Assembly: GCA_963576565.1 (NCBI GenBank)
Contig: OY755047.1
Location: 1,364,001 to 1,428,000 of the forward strand
Origin: Aspidapion aeneum
Lineage: Eukaryota; Arthropoda; Insecta; Coleoptera; Brentidae
DNA length: 64,000 nucleotides
Reading direction: 5' to 3'
Both the position numbers and the translations under genes were made by a program. Shown here piece by piece: positions 11,906 to 22,900 of this stretch. Position 1 is the first letter of the stretch; every line of letters starts with the position of its first letter. Under the pieces are notes generated by a model. The model was not told the origin of the DNA. It ran no database searches and saw only the letters and a program-made list of their open reading frames with translations.

Positions 11906-12719
11906 AAATAAAAAAATTAAGTTTGCCCGTGAAACTGACACATCACGCCACAGGCCATCAAGAATAGCAACTTCCGATTTGGTGAACGCTCACCTCACCT
12001 CACTGAACAAGCAAAGTACCATTAGGAACAATAATTAAAACAAAACAAAATTTGACAATTTCAATAGGCTTTCATACCTACGTATGGACGGTTAAAAAGG
12101 CGAAAAAAAAACGAAAAAACACACGACAAACATCAAAGTAATTCTGTTATTTGTCAACGCGTATTCGGCTGTGACCCTTTTAAATTAGGCTCCAGGGAAT
12201 TCGATAAGGAATTCGGGAAGAAAACTTGGGGTTAAAGTTTGCGAAAGTATTTCCTGATCGCAGAAATTTTTTCCGAAGCACGTCTTAAAAAAATGAAACT
12301 CATCAAAAATTATTTTTGCGAATGACATTTTTTTTATTGGAATTTTTTTGGAAAACAATTTTTAAATACAATGTTTTGAACTTTATTTTTTAAATTTTCG
12401 TCTTGGACCCCCGTGAGGTTAAGCTTTCAAGCTACCCACTGAAAAATATGAGAGAAACAAAAACTCCTTTTTACCCGATTAGCCACGAAACTTGTTTGAT
12501 TTTTTAAATTAACGGGTACTAAGTTTCACGTTTGTCATTAAGCATGAAATGGTCTAGAGTCTGCAATTTTTTTTTATGAAAATCGCTTAAAAATTCGGGT
12601 GCGTCTCTTAAATTTTTAAGCAGTTTATTTACAAAAAACTGTTTTCATAGTCCTTTGCCGCCCTCTCAATTTAATTTGCCGTTGGCAGCCCTGGTCCTTC
12701 ATACAGCATACATCATAGA
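11906..12719. other. Intronic DNA without recognised features
   Basis: A non-repetitive patch follows the 9-bp array (11920-12040, with GTTTGCCCGTGAAACTGAC). The rest is A/T-rich with no gene. CCCCGTGAGGTTAAG near 12410 is not obviously part of a known element. Confidence 0.4.
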
Positions 12720-12840
12720 GGGCGCTTCGGCCACCCATGGGGAGCAGTATCCTCGGGGCGGGGGGGCTCCCCACTCTACGCCACTGCTAATGGGCTAGGA
12801 AGGTATCAGATCCATCATGGATCCATTTATTTTTCTGATA
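12720..12840. mobile_element. hAT-like terminus beside a fragment of the 946-bp repeat
   Basis: CCCCACTCTACGCCACTG ending at 12787 is the complement of a CAGTGGCGTA-type hAT terminus with the usual run of G/C next to it; its partner end was not found. 12788-12840 matches, inverted, the segment around 27945-28000 of the 946-bp tandem unit (GGATCCATGATGGATCTGATACC). The two lie directly against each other. Confidence 0.55.
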
Positions 12841-12883
12841 GACGGTTTAAATGGAAACGTTTTTTTTTCTCTGTTTTTTGCAG

Positions 12884-12963
12884 GTCCCTGCGTGTATTAC
12901 CCAATTCCCAGGAACAATAAGGAATTGAGCACATTCACCACGCAAACGCTCCTGCCAGAATGA
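12884..12963 (+). CDS. Terminal coding exon with stop codon of the same gene
   Basis: The acceptor is a run of T followed by CTGTTTTTTGCAG. Two bases complete the glycine codon left open at 1313, then 25 codons encode PCVYYPIPRNN, KELSTFTTQ and TLLPE, and TGA follows at 12961-12963. The joined tail is 64 residues (37 from the upstream exon, the split Gly, 26 here) with no internal stop. Downstream DNA is A/T-rich; the clearest AATAAA-type signal is near 13430. The C-terminus LLPE is not a motif I can assign. Product unknown; a real gene tail is the best explanation of two good splice sites with compatible phase. Confidence 0.6.
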
Positions 12964-13612
12964 CGAAGACTGGAGACATCTGTGTGAGCAGGAAATTAAT
13001 TAAAAGAAAAAACAAAAACAATAACATGAAAACCACGAAAAAAAGTGTACTGCTAAACACGACAAAGCCCACTATATATAAAAGAAAATCAGAACACGTG
13101 TTTAAAAGGGTCGCAAAAAAATTTTTAGGAATTGTTTAAAAAACTAATTCTTCGAAAAAAAATTATTTGAAAAAGATAAGAATTTTTTTTTCTAAAATTT
13201 TTGAAAATAATGGTTTTTAAAAAATTTATAAAAAAAAATGTTATTGAATTTTTTCTTTTCGAAAGCTATGTGTTAAAAATGTAATTTAACACAAAAAAAC
13301 AACAAAAATCCCGAAAAAAGTGTACTGCAAATCCACGCAATTTTTTCAAAAAACGTTTTGGAAAAAAAAAATTCCAAAAATTCTAAATATTCTTGAACTA
13401 ATTTTCCTGTCCTCCTTATAAGTGTTCGAAATAAATGTTATCCTAACTTTTGTCCAAACGTATCCCAACCTGCCAATTTAACATTAGACCTTCCCCCCCC
13501 CAAAAGATATGTTTGCGTGTAATTCTTATCAAAACTTGCCGTTGACACATTGGCATTTTTTTTATAAATCTAAAAAAAATGTATGTCAGGTTAAGGGGGG
13601 TACCCGGGCCCC
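12964..13612. other. 3' flank of the host gene, AT-rich
   Basis: No coding sequence is recognised. GAAATAAATG near 13428 is the best candidate polyadenylation signal for the exon ending at 12963. Poly-C and poly-A runs are frequent. Confidence 0.35.
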
Positions 13613-13639
13613 TCTAGTCCCCCCCTGGATCCGCCACTG
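13613..13639. mobile_element. Solo hAT-like right terminus
   Basis: CCCCCTGGATCCGCCACTG ends at 13639 and is the exact inverse of the next element's left end. A partner left end was not found upstream, so this is a truncated copy. Confidence 0.5.
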
Positions 13640-13656
13640 CTTTAATCGCACTGTGG

Positions 13657-13938
13657 CAGTGGCGGATCCAGGGGGGAGGCACTAGGGGCACTTGCCCCCC
13701 CCCCGAGAATTTTTTGAATATACAAAAAGTTAGCAAAAAGTAATGGTTTTGCTAATAAAAATTCAAAATTTTTGCTTGCGGCGCATGAAAGTGTCTATTG
13801 TCATTATGATCGAAATCACAACCACTAACTTTCAATCCAATAAAATGCTGCTTAAAAAATATATACCGTTTTTTACCAACAGAGAATCTCACCTAAAGTG
13901 CCCCCCCCCCCCGAGAAGCACCTCTGGATCCGCCCTTG
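13657..13938. mobile_element. 282-bp hAT-like MITE with 8-bp target duplication
   Basis: The left end is CAGTGGCGGATCCAGGGGGG; the right end is CCTCTGGATCCGCCCTTG, its imperfect complement. The flanks CACTGTGG (13649-13656) and CATTGTGG (13939-13946) match at 7 of 8 positions. An 8-bp duplication and CAGTGGCG termini are hallmarks of hAT elements. The interior has no transposase, and small open frames through it are incidental. Confidence 0.8.
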
Positions 13939-14120
13939 CATTGTGGAGGTGTCGTCGTGAAATGCGGGAAAATAAAATGAAGAAAGAACTGTTTCAACGC
14001 CTTCAACGGTCAAGCTCAAACGAGCGGGAAAGTTTTTATCAGTTTGAAAAGTTTTTAATTCCTCCACGGATTTGGAAAGATAGTGGCGGAAATCCACAAA
14101 TTTAACTTATTTATTGCGCC

Positions 14121-14580
14121 ACGCATCAGGGACAAAAGCAGTGGCGTACCTGCAAGAGCGGATCTTGGTCAATTTCTAGGGGGGGTTAAAAGTCTACGAA
14201 AATATTTGTAATATATTTTTTTTTCTAGGGTGGGGGTAATTTTTTTGGTTTTCCTTTAATTGTTGGCAAAAAGTGCGTATTTTTTTTTCTAGGGGGGGGG
14301 CTAATAATTTATAATTATTACCCCCCCCCCACAAATCCGCGCCTGCGAACGCATCAGGGACAAAAACAGTGGCGTACCTACAAGCGCGAATCTGGGTAAA
14401 AAAATAGGAAGAGTTAAAAGTCTACGAAAATATTATTTTGTAATATAATTTCTTTTTCTAGAGGGAGTAATTTTTTTGGTTTTTGTTGGCAAAAATTGAA
14501 TTTTTTTTTCTAGGGGGGGGGGGGGGTAATTATAACGTTACCCTCCTAAAATCCGCGCTTGCATACCCACAGTGTAAATA
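14121..14580. mobile_element. Duplicated hAT-like fragment (228-bp offset)
   Basis: ACGCATCAGGGACAAAA followed by CAGTGGCGTACCT appears at 14121 and again at 14349. Each copy continues through a GGGG-rich stretch, an A/T centre and a CCCC-rich stretch ending in ATCCGCGC. The offset of 228 bp shows a tandem duplication of element plus left flank. A related piece lies at ~34155-34335. Confidence 0.6.
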
Positions 14581-14689
14581 AGCGGGACAAATCCCCCCAT
14601 GTAAAATAATAATAGTCAATGTGCAGTATTGCCACAAAGTTTTCTTTGTGGTATTGGCCAAAACTAGAGACCCTGTATGTATGATATTC
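14581..14689. other. Short spacer with a small stem-loop
   Basis: CCACAAAG-TTTT-CTTTGTGG at 14631-14650 can form an 8-bp stem with a 4-base loop. No associated gene is visible. Confidence 0.4.
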
Positions 14690-15905
14690 TATTCTATTCC
14701 ATTTAGCCTTCTTTGATCCATCTTTGGAGGTAGGCCTTCCCCAATATCTTCCACTCTTCTCTGTCTGGCGCAGTGTTCATCCATCTAGTTCCCGCATGTT
14801 TCTTCAAATCGTCCGCCCATCTTATTTGGGGTCTTCCTCTACTTCTTTTATTTTCCCAAGGTCTCCAGTTTACAATACATTTGTACCATCGATCGTCTTT
14901 CTGTCTGATATTATGACCGGCAAGTTTCCATTTTTATTTTGCTACTTCTCCTCTAACATCCCTTACTTCTGTTTAATTTTTTATCCATTCATTCCTTTTT
15001 CTATCTGTTAGCTTTACATGAAACATTTGTCTTTCCATTGATCTTTGGGGTTTTGTTACCTTATCCATGTTTGATTTTGTAAGTGTCCAGGTCTGGGATC
15101 CATAGGTAAGTACAAGAAGGATACATTGATTGTTTTGTTTGAGGTACAGAGGATATTATTTATTTTTTAAAATGTAGCTTAATTTACCGATTTCAGCTGT
15201 TTGGTTTTCTTTTTTTAGTTTAATAATTTGTCCCAAATATATTCCTCTACTTGTTCTATTTTTTCTTGGTTTATTCTGATCGTGATATCTTCATCTGTAT
15301 TTGTTATGATTTTAGTTTTAGTGTAGTTCATACTCAAGCCTATATTTTTAGCTTCTGTATCCAGTTCTTCAATCATTTTTGTCGGTTCTTCTTTCTTATC
15401 TGTTACTAAAGCGATATCATCAGCATATCTTTGGTGGTTCAAGTATTGTCCGCTTACTTTGATGCCTATTCCTTCTCAATCTAAGTTTTTAAAAACATCT
15501 TTTAGGGCCTGGCTAAATAGTTTAGGGGATATTGTATGACCCTGTCTGACACCTCTTATTACAATGATTTACTTGGTTCCTTCGTGGACTTTGATTGATA
15601 TAGATGCTTCGCTATATATATTGGCTATTACGTCTGCGTATCTGTGATCTATTCGATTATTAATTAAAGATGCTTTTACTGCTCAGTGTTCAATGCTATC
15701 AAAAGCTTTTTCAAAGTCTATAAACGCAATATATAGTGAAATGATGTATTCGTTGGCTAGTTCTATTAGGATTTTTATGGTTAATAGGTGGTTAACTGTA
15801 CTGAAATCTTTTCTGAAGGCTGCTTGTTCTTTTGATTGATATCCATCAAGTCCCTTCCAACCGCTCTTGTATATATCTATGAGTACACCATTATATACAG
15901 TTAAA
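14690..15905 (-). mobile_element. RTE-like LINE (LINE-A), reverse transcriptase to 3' end, broken
   Basis: Minus-strand order: finger motif (YQSKEQAAFRKDFST), palm box with AFIDFEKAFDSIE near 15700, RGVRQGHTISPKLF near 15520, catalytic YADDIALVTD near 15420, a thumb region (NIGLSMNYTKTKI), a linker, then KLAGHNI and RWADDLKKHAG near 14800, ending in a GAATAGAATA tail at ~14690. In-frame stops follow the first palm box and precede RGVRQG, and the linker is frameshifted. The EQAAFR, FDFEKAFDS-like and YADD pattern is that of RTE-type elements. It is the best local reference for the LINE part of the 0.6-kb array, and it shows the empty site of the 1740-2913 insertion. Confidence 0.85.
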
Positions 15906-15961
15906 TATACCCCCCCCCCTCCCCCCCATCATACAGGCCAATCCCTACGTACCCTCCTAAA

Positions 15962-16256
15962 CAGTGGCGGATCTAGAATTTCGAGGGGGAGTACAAACAC
16001 CAGAATAAATCTTTTTTATGTTGTTTTTATTAAGTCTTAGGTCTGAAATAAAAATTGGCAGGAATAGGAAATGCGAAAATTTTTGGAGTACTAAGTAATT
16101 TTTCTAAAAAAAATTAATAAAAGTTATGCTGCGGGTATATTTTGTAAAAAATTGCGGTTAATGCAGTGGAATTTTTTCCCTCAAACTAAAAAAAAAGTTT
16201 AATGTTTGGAAGGGAGGAGTGCCCATGCCCCTCTGGCCCCCTTGTATCCGCCACTG
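15962..16256. mobile_element. 295-bp hAT-like MITE with perfect 8-bp target duplication
   Basis: The termini are CAGTGGCGGATCTAGA and, read inward from the right, CAGTGGCGGATACAAGGGGG. CTCCTAAA flanks both sides exactly (15954-15961 and 16257-16264). There is no coding capacity. This is the cleanest DNA-transposon insertion in the window. Confidence 0.9.
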
Positions 16257-16264
16257 CTCCTAAA

Positions 16265-17060
16265 ATAGCGATCGGTTCGGTTTTACCTGAGCATTCAATA
16301 AATGACGAAATTAAATAATTTAGGATCGACTCAAAAATTAAAACGGGTCGACTTCATGCTTGCCTGCTTGATAAAACGTTTCTATAATAAATGGATAGAG
16401 TTTAACGGTATCTCCATCGGTGAGGAGGCCAAGGCCACTATTAACAAAAATAGGGTAAATTTATGGAAAACAGATTTCAACAAAAAAAAAAGGTCCCCTT
16501 TATTTTATTTTTTTTTTATTTGTCAAACACACTGTGTTTTTTTATTACAATCTAGTCAGTAAGACTAATTAGCAATTTTGTTTTAACTTAATTTACTAGA
16601 AAAGTCAGATTTAAACTTAGGGTTTACTCAACAGTTCTCCCCGCTTTGTTTAGCTGTAACTCACAATTGTGTTGTGTTTATACCAATTTTAGCCCTTTAT
16701 TTTGATCAATTTTGCCAACTCACCCTAAATTTCCAAACTATCCGGAAACATTCGCGGGGGGAGGAATGCGTTCCCCCTTGAAGACGTCAGTCATTTCAGC
16801 CCCATAAGCCCCCCCTCTTGCGTACACCACTGCTGGTGTATCCCAGTCGCAAAAAAAATCGACTTTTTCACAAACGTTTAAAAAATAACCGAAAAAAAAA
16901 GTTACCTTTAAAAAAACACCTTTTATAATAAACTCAGTCTTTTAAAAGAAAAAATGTTATCCAAACTTTTTTTGGCCGATCACTTGGCTTTCTCTTTATA
17001 AAAAAAAACTTAAAGGATAGGAAAAGAAAAAGAAAGTATTTTTGTGTTTAACTTTGTTTA
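16265..17060. other. AT-rich DNA with a solo hAT-like terminus
   Basis: CTCTTGCGTACACCACTG ending at 16834 is a CAGTGGTG-type terminus with flanking C/G runs from ~16755, partner not found. The 86-codon frame at 16302-16562 has no recognisable domain. The rest is A/T-rich. Confidence 0.4.
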
Positions 17061-18790
17061 AACAGATTTTCGAAAAGCGTCTAAAAGCCTTAATCGGCAC
17101 GGAAAACTAAATAACTTTCAAAAAGTTTTAAAATAAAAAAGTGTTTAAAATTGAATTTTCCTAATTTTATTAGTTTCACCTAGACCCAGTTCCCATATTA
17201 ATTCTACTGTTTTCTGTTTTTCTCTTTCTTATAGACGGAAGAGGAAAATATAAACTCTTTATCGCGATGAAAGTTGTCAAATTGCAATTAATAGTTTCCT
17301 ATTTATTTCCAGAAAGTTTTTACCAAATTATCTATTGAAATATGATAATATACAGGCTGTTTTTTTGAAAGAGTGACAGAAGCAGATTTTCAAAAAACGG
17401 TTAAAGGCCTTAATAGGCCTGGAAAACTAAACCAACTATAAAAAAGTTTCGAAATAAATAAAACTATTTTCGAATTAAACTGGTCCTTTACCTAAACAGC
17501 TAAAGTAGCTAAAAATTCAGCTTACACAGCTGTATAGACCCCGTCTGGCTAGGTATCGTCGTTATATACGTGCAATTTACTTTTATTGCAATCGGGATCG
17601 CACCAGAACTCTACAAGTGTTTTAAATTGAATTTTCTTAATTTTATTAGTTTCACCTAGACCCAGTTCCCATATTAATTTCACTGTCTTCTGTTTCTTTC
17701 TTTCTTATAGAAAGAAGAAGAAAATATAAACTCTTAATTGCGGTGAAAGTTGTTAAATTGCAATTTATAGTTTCCTATTTATTTCCAGGAAGTTTTTACC
17801 AAATTATCTCTTTAAATATCATAATATACAGGGTTTTTTTCGTAAATAGTGACAAAAGCAGATTTTCAAAAAACTTTTAAAGGCCCTTAATAGGCCCGGA
17901 AAACTAAACGAACTTTAAAAAGTTTCGAAATAAATAAAACTATTTTCGAACGGAACTGGTCCTTTATCTAAACAGCTAAGGTAGCTGAAAATTCAGCTTA
18001 CATAGCTGTATAGATCCCAATCGGCTAGGTATAGTCGTTATATACGTGCAATTTACTTTTATTGCAAGCGGAATCGCACCAGAACTCTACAAGTGTTTTA
18101 AATTGAATTTTCCTAATTTCATTGGTTTCACCTAGACCCAGTTTTCATATTAATTTCACTGTCTTCTGTTTCTTTCTTTCTTATAGAGAGAAGAAGAAAA
18201 TATAAACTCTTGATTGCGGTAAAAGTTGTCAAATTGCAATTTCAAGTTTCCTATTTATTCCCAGGAAGTTTTTACCGAATTATCTCTTTTAATTTGATAA
18301 TATACAGGGTGTTTTTTTAAAGAGTTACGAAAGCAGATTTTTAAAAAAACTTTAAAAGCCTTAGTAGGTCCGGAAAACTAAACCAACTTTAAAAAAGCTT
18401 TAAAGTACATAAAACTATTTTCAAACGGAGCTGATCTTTCACCTAAATAGCTAAAGTAGCTGAAAATTCAGCTTAGACAGCTGTATAGATCCCGTTCGGC
18501 TAGATATCGTCGTTATATACGTGCAATTTACTTTTATTGCAATCGGGATCGCACCACAACTCTACAAGTGTTTTAAATTGAATTTTCCTAATTTTATTAG
18601 TTTCACCTAAACCCAGTTCCCAAATTAATTCCACTGTTTTCTGTTTCTTTCTTTCTTATAGACAGAAGAGGAAAATATAAACTCTTGATTGCGGTAAAAG
18701 TTGTCAAATTGCAATTCCTAGTTTCCTATTTGTTCCCAGGAAGTTTTTACTCAATTACTCAATTATCTATTCAAGTTTGATTAGAGGCCC
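17061..18790 (+). repeat. Tandem array with an exact 476-bp period (~3.6 units)
   Basis: The string TTGAATTTTC that opens the common segment lies at 17151, 17627, 18103 and 18579, spacings of 476, 476 and 476. Each unit has TTTCACCTAGACCCAGTT, a TTTCTTATAGA pyrimidine tract, ATATACAGGGTG followed by a T run, and a CAGCTGTATAGA motif. The CAGGGTG motif is the terminus seen in the fold-back elements just downstream. The first unit is truncated and the last ends near 18790. Confidence 0.9.
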
Positions 18791-18860
18791 TCATAAATTT
18801 GAGTGATCGAGGGCCTTTAAGTTTGATAATATATTATATATTATATGTATATATTATATA

Positions 18861-19544
18861 CAAGGTGTTTTTTTTTAAGATTACAGGAGCTTATTGAGGT
18901 ATCTGTTGTACGTTTTTAGAAAAATCCTGGAAAACGTCGATTTTGTTTGCGAGAGAACACTTTTATCTATCTTGACATTTTTGTCGTAAGCATTTAAGAA
19001 AAGTGTTTACAATTGTGAAAAAATCTCGAAAATCTAGAGATTTGTTTTTGAGATATTAACCTCCAGAGTGAACAAGAAGCGATAACAAAATTAGAAAAAT
19101 AAGAAAAATTAATAAATTAGGAAATAAAAGCACTAGAAGATGTTCATTTTATAAAATATAAGTACTAACATTGATGTGTTTTGGTATTTTTTTAATATTT
19201 TTCTCAGTAAATGTATTTACCTAAACAAAGATAATTTGTTTATCGCTTTATAGTAAATTTGGAGGCAACTTTCTCAAAAACAAATCGATAGATTTTTAAA
19301 ATTTTTACACGGTTTTAAAAACATTATTACAAGATACCTTTCACCTTGACCTACTTTCCCTATTTTAAATATAAAGATAGTTTACCCCCTGAAGGGGTGC
19401 GTGATACAAAAATTTATTATTTTATATTATAAAATTATTTTAAAGGGTCCTCCTCGCAAACAAACCCAACGTATTCAAAGGTTTGTCCAAAAATGTAGGA
19501 TAAATCCCCAAAAAATATTCCGTCACCTTTAAAAAAACACCCTG
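18861..19544. mobile_element. 684-bp fold-back DNA element, TA target duplication
   Basis: The left end is CAAGGTGTTTTTTTTTAAG; the right end read inward is CAGGGTGTTTTTTTAAAGG. TA lies on both sides (18859-18860, 19545-19546). The arms pair over most of the element: the TTTGTTTGCGAG segments near 18940 and 19450, and the AAAAACAAAT segments near 19040 and 19285. No transposase is encoded. TA targets suggest a Tc1/mariner-like helper, by inference. Confidence 0.7.
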
Positions 19545-19703
19545 TATTGTGACGAAAGCAGGACACTTTTTTTCAGCGTTACATAATATCCTGAATTCTT
19601 TATAAATAATAAGGTAAAGAGTAAAACTGTAAATTCTTTGAGCAAAACGATTTAAATTTACCCCTCCTTACCCTAGTCGAAAAGTTGATAATATTCGATA
19701 TAC

Positions 19704-20240
19704 AGGGTGTTCCAAGTTAACCACCATTGCTAACTTTGTTGTTATTAAAGATAGAAGAAAGTTTATTTTGGCAAACTAGTAGGATTATTAACGTTCCAAA
19801 AAATAAATCAAGAATCGAGTTTTTTCAAAAAACATAAACCAAATTTTAATTGAACACCCTTTATTTTATAATTTTTTTTCTGATAGGTCTTTCAATTCTA
19901 AACAAAAATTGTTTTTGATTTTAATAAATTTTTTAAGATAAAAATAACGAAGATATTCCAAATTCAAAATTACGCGAGTTCTTTCTATACCAAATAAAAT
20001 TTCAATACGTCAAATCAAAAGACGATTTTTGTTTAGAATTAAAAGATCTTCAGAAAAAAATTATAACATACAGGGTTTAATAATTTTTTTGAAAAAACTT
20101 GAAAACTCCAAAAAGAGATAATGTATTTTTTTTTTAGATTTAGGTATCTTAAAAAGCATCAAAAAATTCAACTTTTTTGCTAATTTAAACTTTTTTCTAT
20201 CTTTATTAATAAAAAAGTGAGCAATAGTTGGAACACCCTG
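19704..20240. mobile_element. 537-bp fold-back element of the CAGGGTG family
   Basis: The left end CAGGGTGTTCCAAGTTAACC and the right end read inward CAGGGTGTTCCAACTATTGC are homologous. The arms continue through TTTAGAATTGAAAG-like segments near 19890 and 20040. TA precedes the left end; TT follows the right end, so the duplication has one mismatch. Non-coding. Confidence 0.65.
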
Positions 20241-20533
20241 TTAAAGATACTTTTTTATTTTTGGAGGAATTTGATTTCGTTTTAAAAATTTTGATGTAAA
20301 CTGTCTCAATAATTTTACACAAGAAATGTACAGTTTTAGTTTTTAAGCATTATTTCAACCACCCCGCAAAAGTGAGTATTTTGTAAATATAGAAAAATTG
20401 TGAAATTTTGTTAAATGGACCAAAAAATTTAAAAAACGTTACTGTTTCTAGTCATTTTAATGATATTTTAGTTTTAAGCATATGTATAGGTATCCTCAAA
20501 TACCAAATTGCAAATAATGCAAGGACCTAAAAC
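20241..20533. other. AT-rich spacer
   Basis: Nothing recognisable is seen apart from short A/T runs. Confidence 0.35.
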
Positions 20534-20660
20534 TATAAACAACAAGTGAAATAATTAAAGAAAGGAAAATAAGAAAAAAGCTTCCTGTCTTTGGCCGGGA
20601 TTTGAACCCGGAATCTCTTACTCTGTACGCAAACTCTCTTAATATTGAACCACCGAAGAC
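20534..20660 (-). ncRNA. tRNA-like sequence (SINE-type head), minus strand copy
   Basis: The 74-nt core (20587-20660) can fold like a tRNA. The acceptor arm GTCTTCG/CAAAGAC has one mismatch, the T-arm CCGGG-TTCAAAT-CCCGG is perfect, and GGTTCAAATCC resembles a Pol III B box. The anticodon position would read ACA, which eukaryotic tRNAs do not normally use, so a functional tRNA is unlikely. A ~55-nt tail (20534-20586) is shared with the inverted copy at 22774-22900. Confidence 0.6.
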
Positions 20661-22773
20661 ACCCAACTAACATTTATAGTAGCGGCTACATGTTCTAAAG
20701 GCTTTGCTACTTTCTTATAGTAGAAATGTGGTGATCCCAACCAAAATTTGTTACTTTTTAGTTCTAACAACTATTTAGTATCAGGAAATAGTAGATGTTT
20801 CGTAAAAACGACCCTCTAAACTACTTCATAGGATTGTTTCTTGATAGTCGATTCTGATAGTCTTCTCTACCACAATAGGACGTTGCTAAAGTTTTACTTT
20901 CTTTTTAGTCGTTATTTCGTAGTCGCCCTGACTTTGTATCCCAAACAAGTGTATCCGACAACTACATTATAACTTTAATTTTTACCACAAAAGTTTGTGT
21001 CATCATAGTAACATCTGATGTAACAATGTAGACAAAATAACTTTTTGGATCAACTTTAAAGCCGCAACTACTTTCAAGTAACCTTTTCGACTATCAGGGA
21101 ATATAGTTTGGGACGCCATGTTTTTATGTAAGAAAGAAAATTTAATATTTTTGTTGTCGTTTTATGAGGTCATATTAAAGAGCCATACTATTTTATAAAC
21201 AAATTAGTTGAAGCTTACCAAAAATGCTCTTCTTAAGCACCATTTGTTGGAGTTAACTGTCGATTTTGAAAACATAACCTCCAAAATCACAACACAAAAA
21301 TTCCATCAGCTACCAGAAAACGGCTCAATTTTACGGGCGCACCGGTTTTTTGCAATATATATAATGCATGTTATACAAAAAACTTTGCGTCGCACTCGAA
21401 TTTTGATCCTCTGCTCGTAAATTCTCACACTTTTGGATAACATAGTTCATATTATAACCATAACCAAACAAAAAAACTAAGCGAGTCTGTTTACTGTTGT
21501 GTCCACCATATTGTGTAACAATTCTACCAAAAAGAAACGATTATATTATTTGCAACTACATCGCAACTTTTATGCCATTACGGAAAAAAAACAGCCTCTA
21601 CGACGTAGTAGATACCTGGCTACGACGTAGTAGTGTAGTTGTTACTACAGTGACTTTAAACACTTGGCCAAGTAGTTATAACCAGAAATTGGTTCCCCAC
21701 TTAGGGAATTATAACGTCGCTGTATGGTTAACTGAGACGTAGCGGGAGTACGTTGCGGTTACTTTTAAGAAATTCTTTCTAGTTGCGGTTTCGTCGTTAC
21801 AACTTTAATTGTTTGTTGGGACAATACATAAATTTTCGGAAAACTTTCATCTATGCAGGTGTGCGGTGTTTCAATACAAATCGGCCATTTCAAGCGATTT
21901 GGATTTTTCTTATAAAATACAAAAGTGCATTAAAATATATTTTTAATGCACTTAATGGTAAAACCAATATAAATCTTATCTACGTTTCAAGCCAAAAGAT
22001 TCAGGAGAACAAAAACATGTTAACCTCTCGATGGGAAAGCGTCCTGCCCATTGCAGGGCTCCAATCATGCCACTTTTTTAGGCCTGTGTCCGAAAAAATG
22101 TTGGAAATTGGTCACACCCATCAAAACAATATAAGAAAGATATCTATAATAAAACATTAATCATTAACTTATTGTTAAAATTAGTTCGTCGGTATTGTTC
22201 CCTTTAATTTAGTTGATGATGTTATTTATACTAAAATAAATTATAAAAAAATTATCCATAATTCTTAAGGTTTTTTTGTTCCGTCCACAACCGTCCCGTC
22301 CACAACCAATAAATATTATTTTTTCGTCACGAATTCTTATAGAAAATTTATTTCTTATTCAATTAGTGTGATTTACTAGTATTTTGTTATAAACTAAAAA
22401 CTATATCTTTTTTCTTAAAACAACCATTTCAGAAATTTTTGTTGTTTTTATGTTAACTAAAATGATACGGATTTTTCCTGTCCCGTCCACAACCGTCATT
22501 TATTGATATTATCTCGACTATAAAAACATGTTGCTTGCATTTATATTTTCCAAAATATTGTCTAATTAATGAAGAATATATTTGCTAATTTTGGTGTTAA
22601 AATATTACATAACAAATTGGCTACAATTTTTTTTGGATGTCCTATTTTGTGATTTGTTAAAAATGCTTGAAATGGCCGAATAATGAAAACTCTAATACCC
22701 TGAGAGTTTCTTGTTCTTGTATTGAGGCACCGGGCACCTGCATGGATGAAAGTTTTCTAAAAATTTATGTATG
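20661..22773. other. 2.1-kb interior between two inverted tRNA-like copies
   Basis: Open frames at 21208-21420, 21497-21742 and 21783-22160 show no family signature. A CCGTCCACAACCGTC motif occurs near 22280-22310 and 22480-22500. Whether this is cargo of an element or plain DNA between two SINEs cannot be decided by eye. Confidence 0.35.
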
Positions 22774-22900
22774 GTCCTCGGTGGTTTAATGTTTAGAGCG
22801 TTTGCCTACAAAGGAAGAGATTCCGGGTTCGTGTCCTGGCCAAAGACAGAAAACTTTTTTCTTATTTTTCTTTCTTTAATTTCACTTGTTGTTTATGTAT
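22774..22900 (+). ncRNA. tRNA-like sequence (SINE-type head), plus strand copy
   Basis: A 74-nt core at 22774-22847 has the same head as 20587-20660: GTCCTCGG start, CCGGG-TTCGTGT-CCTGG T-arm and CAAAGAC end. It is followed by the shared tail with TTCTTTAATTTCACTTGTTG. The T-arm has decayed at one pair. Confidence 0.6.

Larger units (their letters stand above)
1314..12883 (+). other. Repeat-filled intron (~11.6 kb)
   Basis: GT at 1314-1315 and AG at 12882-12883 bound the interval, with a T-rich polypyrimidine tract before the acceptor. Everything I can identify inside is repetitive: LINE fragments on both strands, a 1174-bp DNA transposon, a 291-bp MITE, a ~0.6-kb tandem array, a G/C-patterned satellite and a 9-bp repeat of ~1.6 kb. 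The intron call rests on the phase-compatible exons at either end. Confidence 0.55.

Noticed and set aside
10287..12038. 583-codon open frame of Lys-Ile-Thr-like repeats and a 504-codon opposite frame
   Set aside because: Both follow from a 9-bp tandem repeat that never creates a stop; there is no non-repeat domain and no codon signature.
14631..14650. Stem-loop as a histone-type or transcription terminator
   Set aside because: The stem is short and A-rich and no gene ends nearby.
20587..20660. Functional tRNA gene
   Set aside because: The implied anticodon ACA is not normally used in eukaryotes, the acceptor stem has a mismatch, and the sequence has a repeated downstream tail; a SINE head or element end fits better.
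21208..22160. Three open frames of 70-125 codons between the tRNA-like copies
   Set aside because: No recognisable domain and no agreement with splice sites; lengths are compatible with chance.
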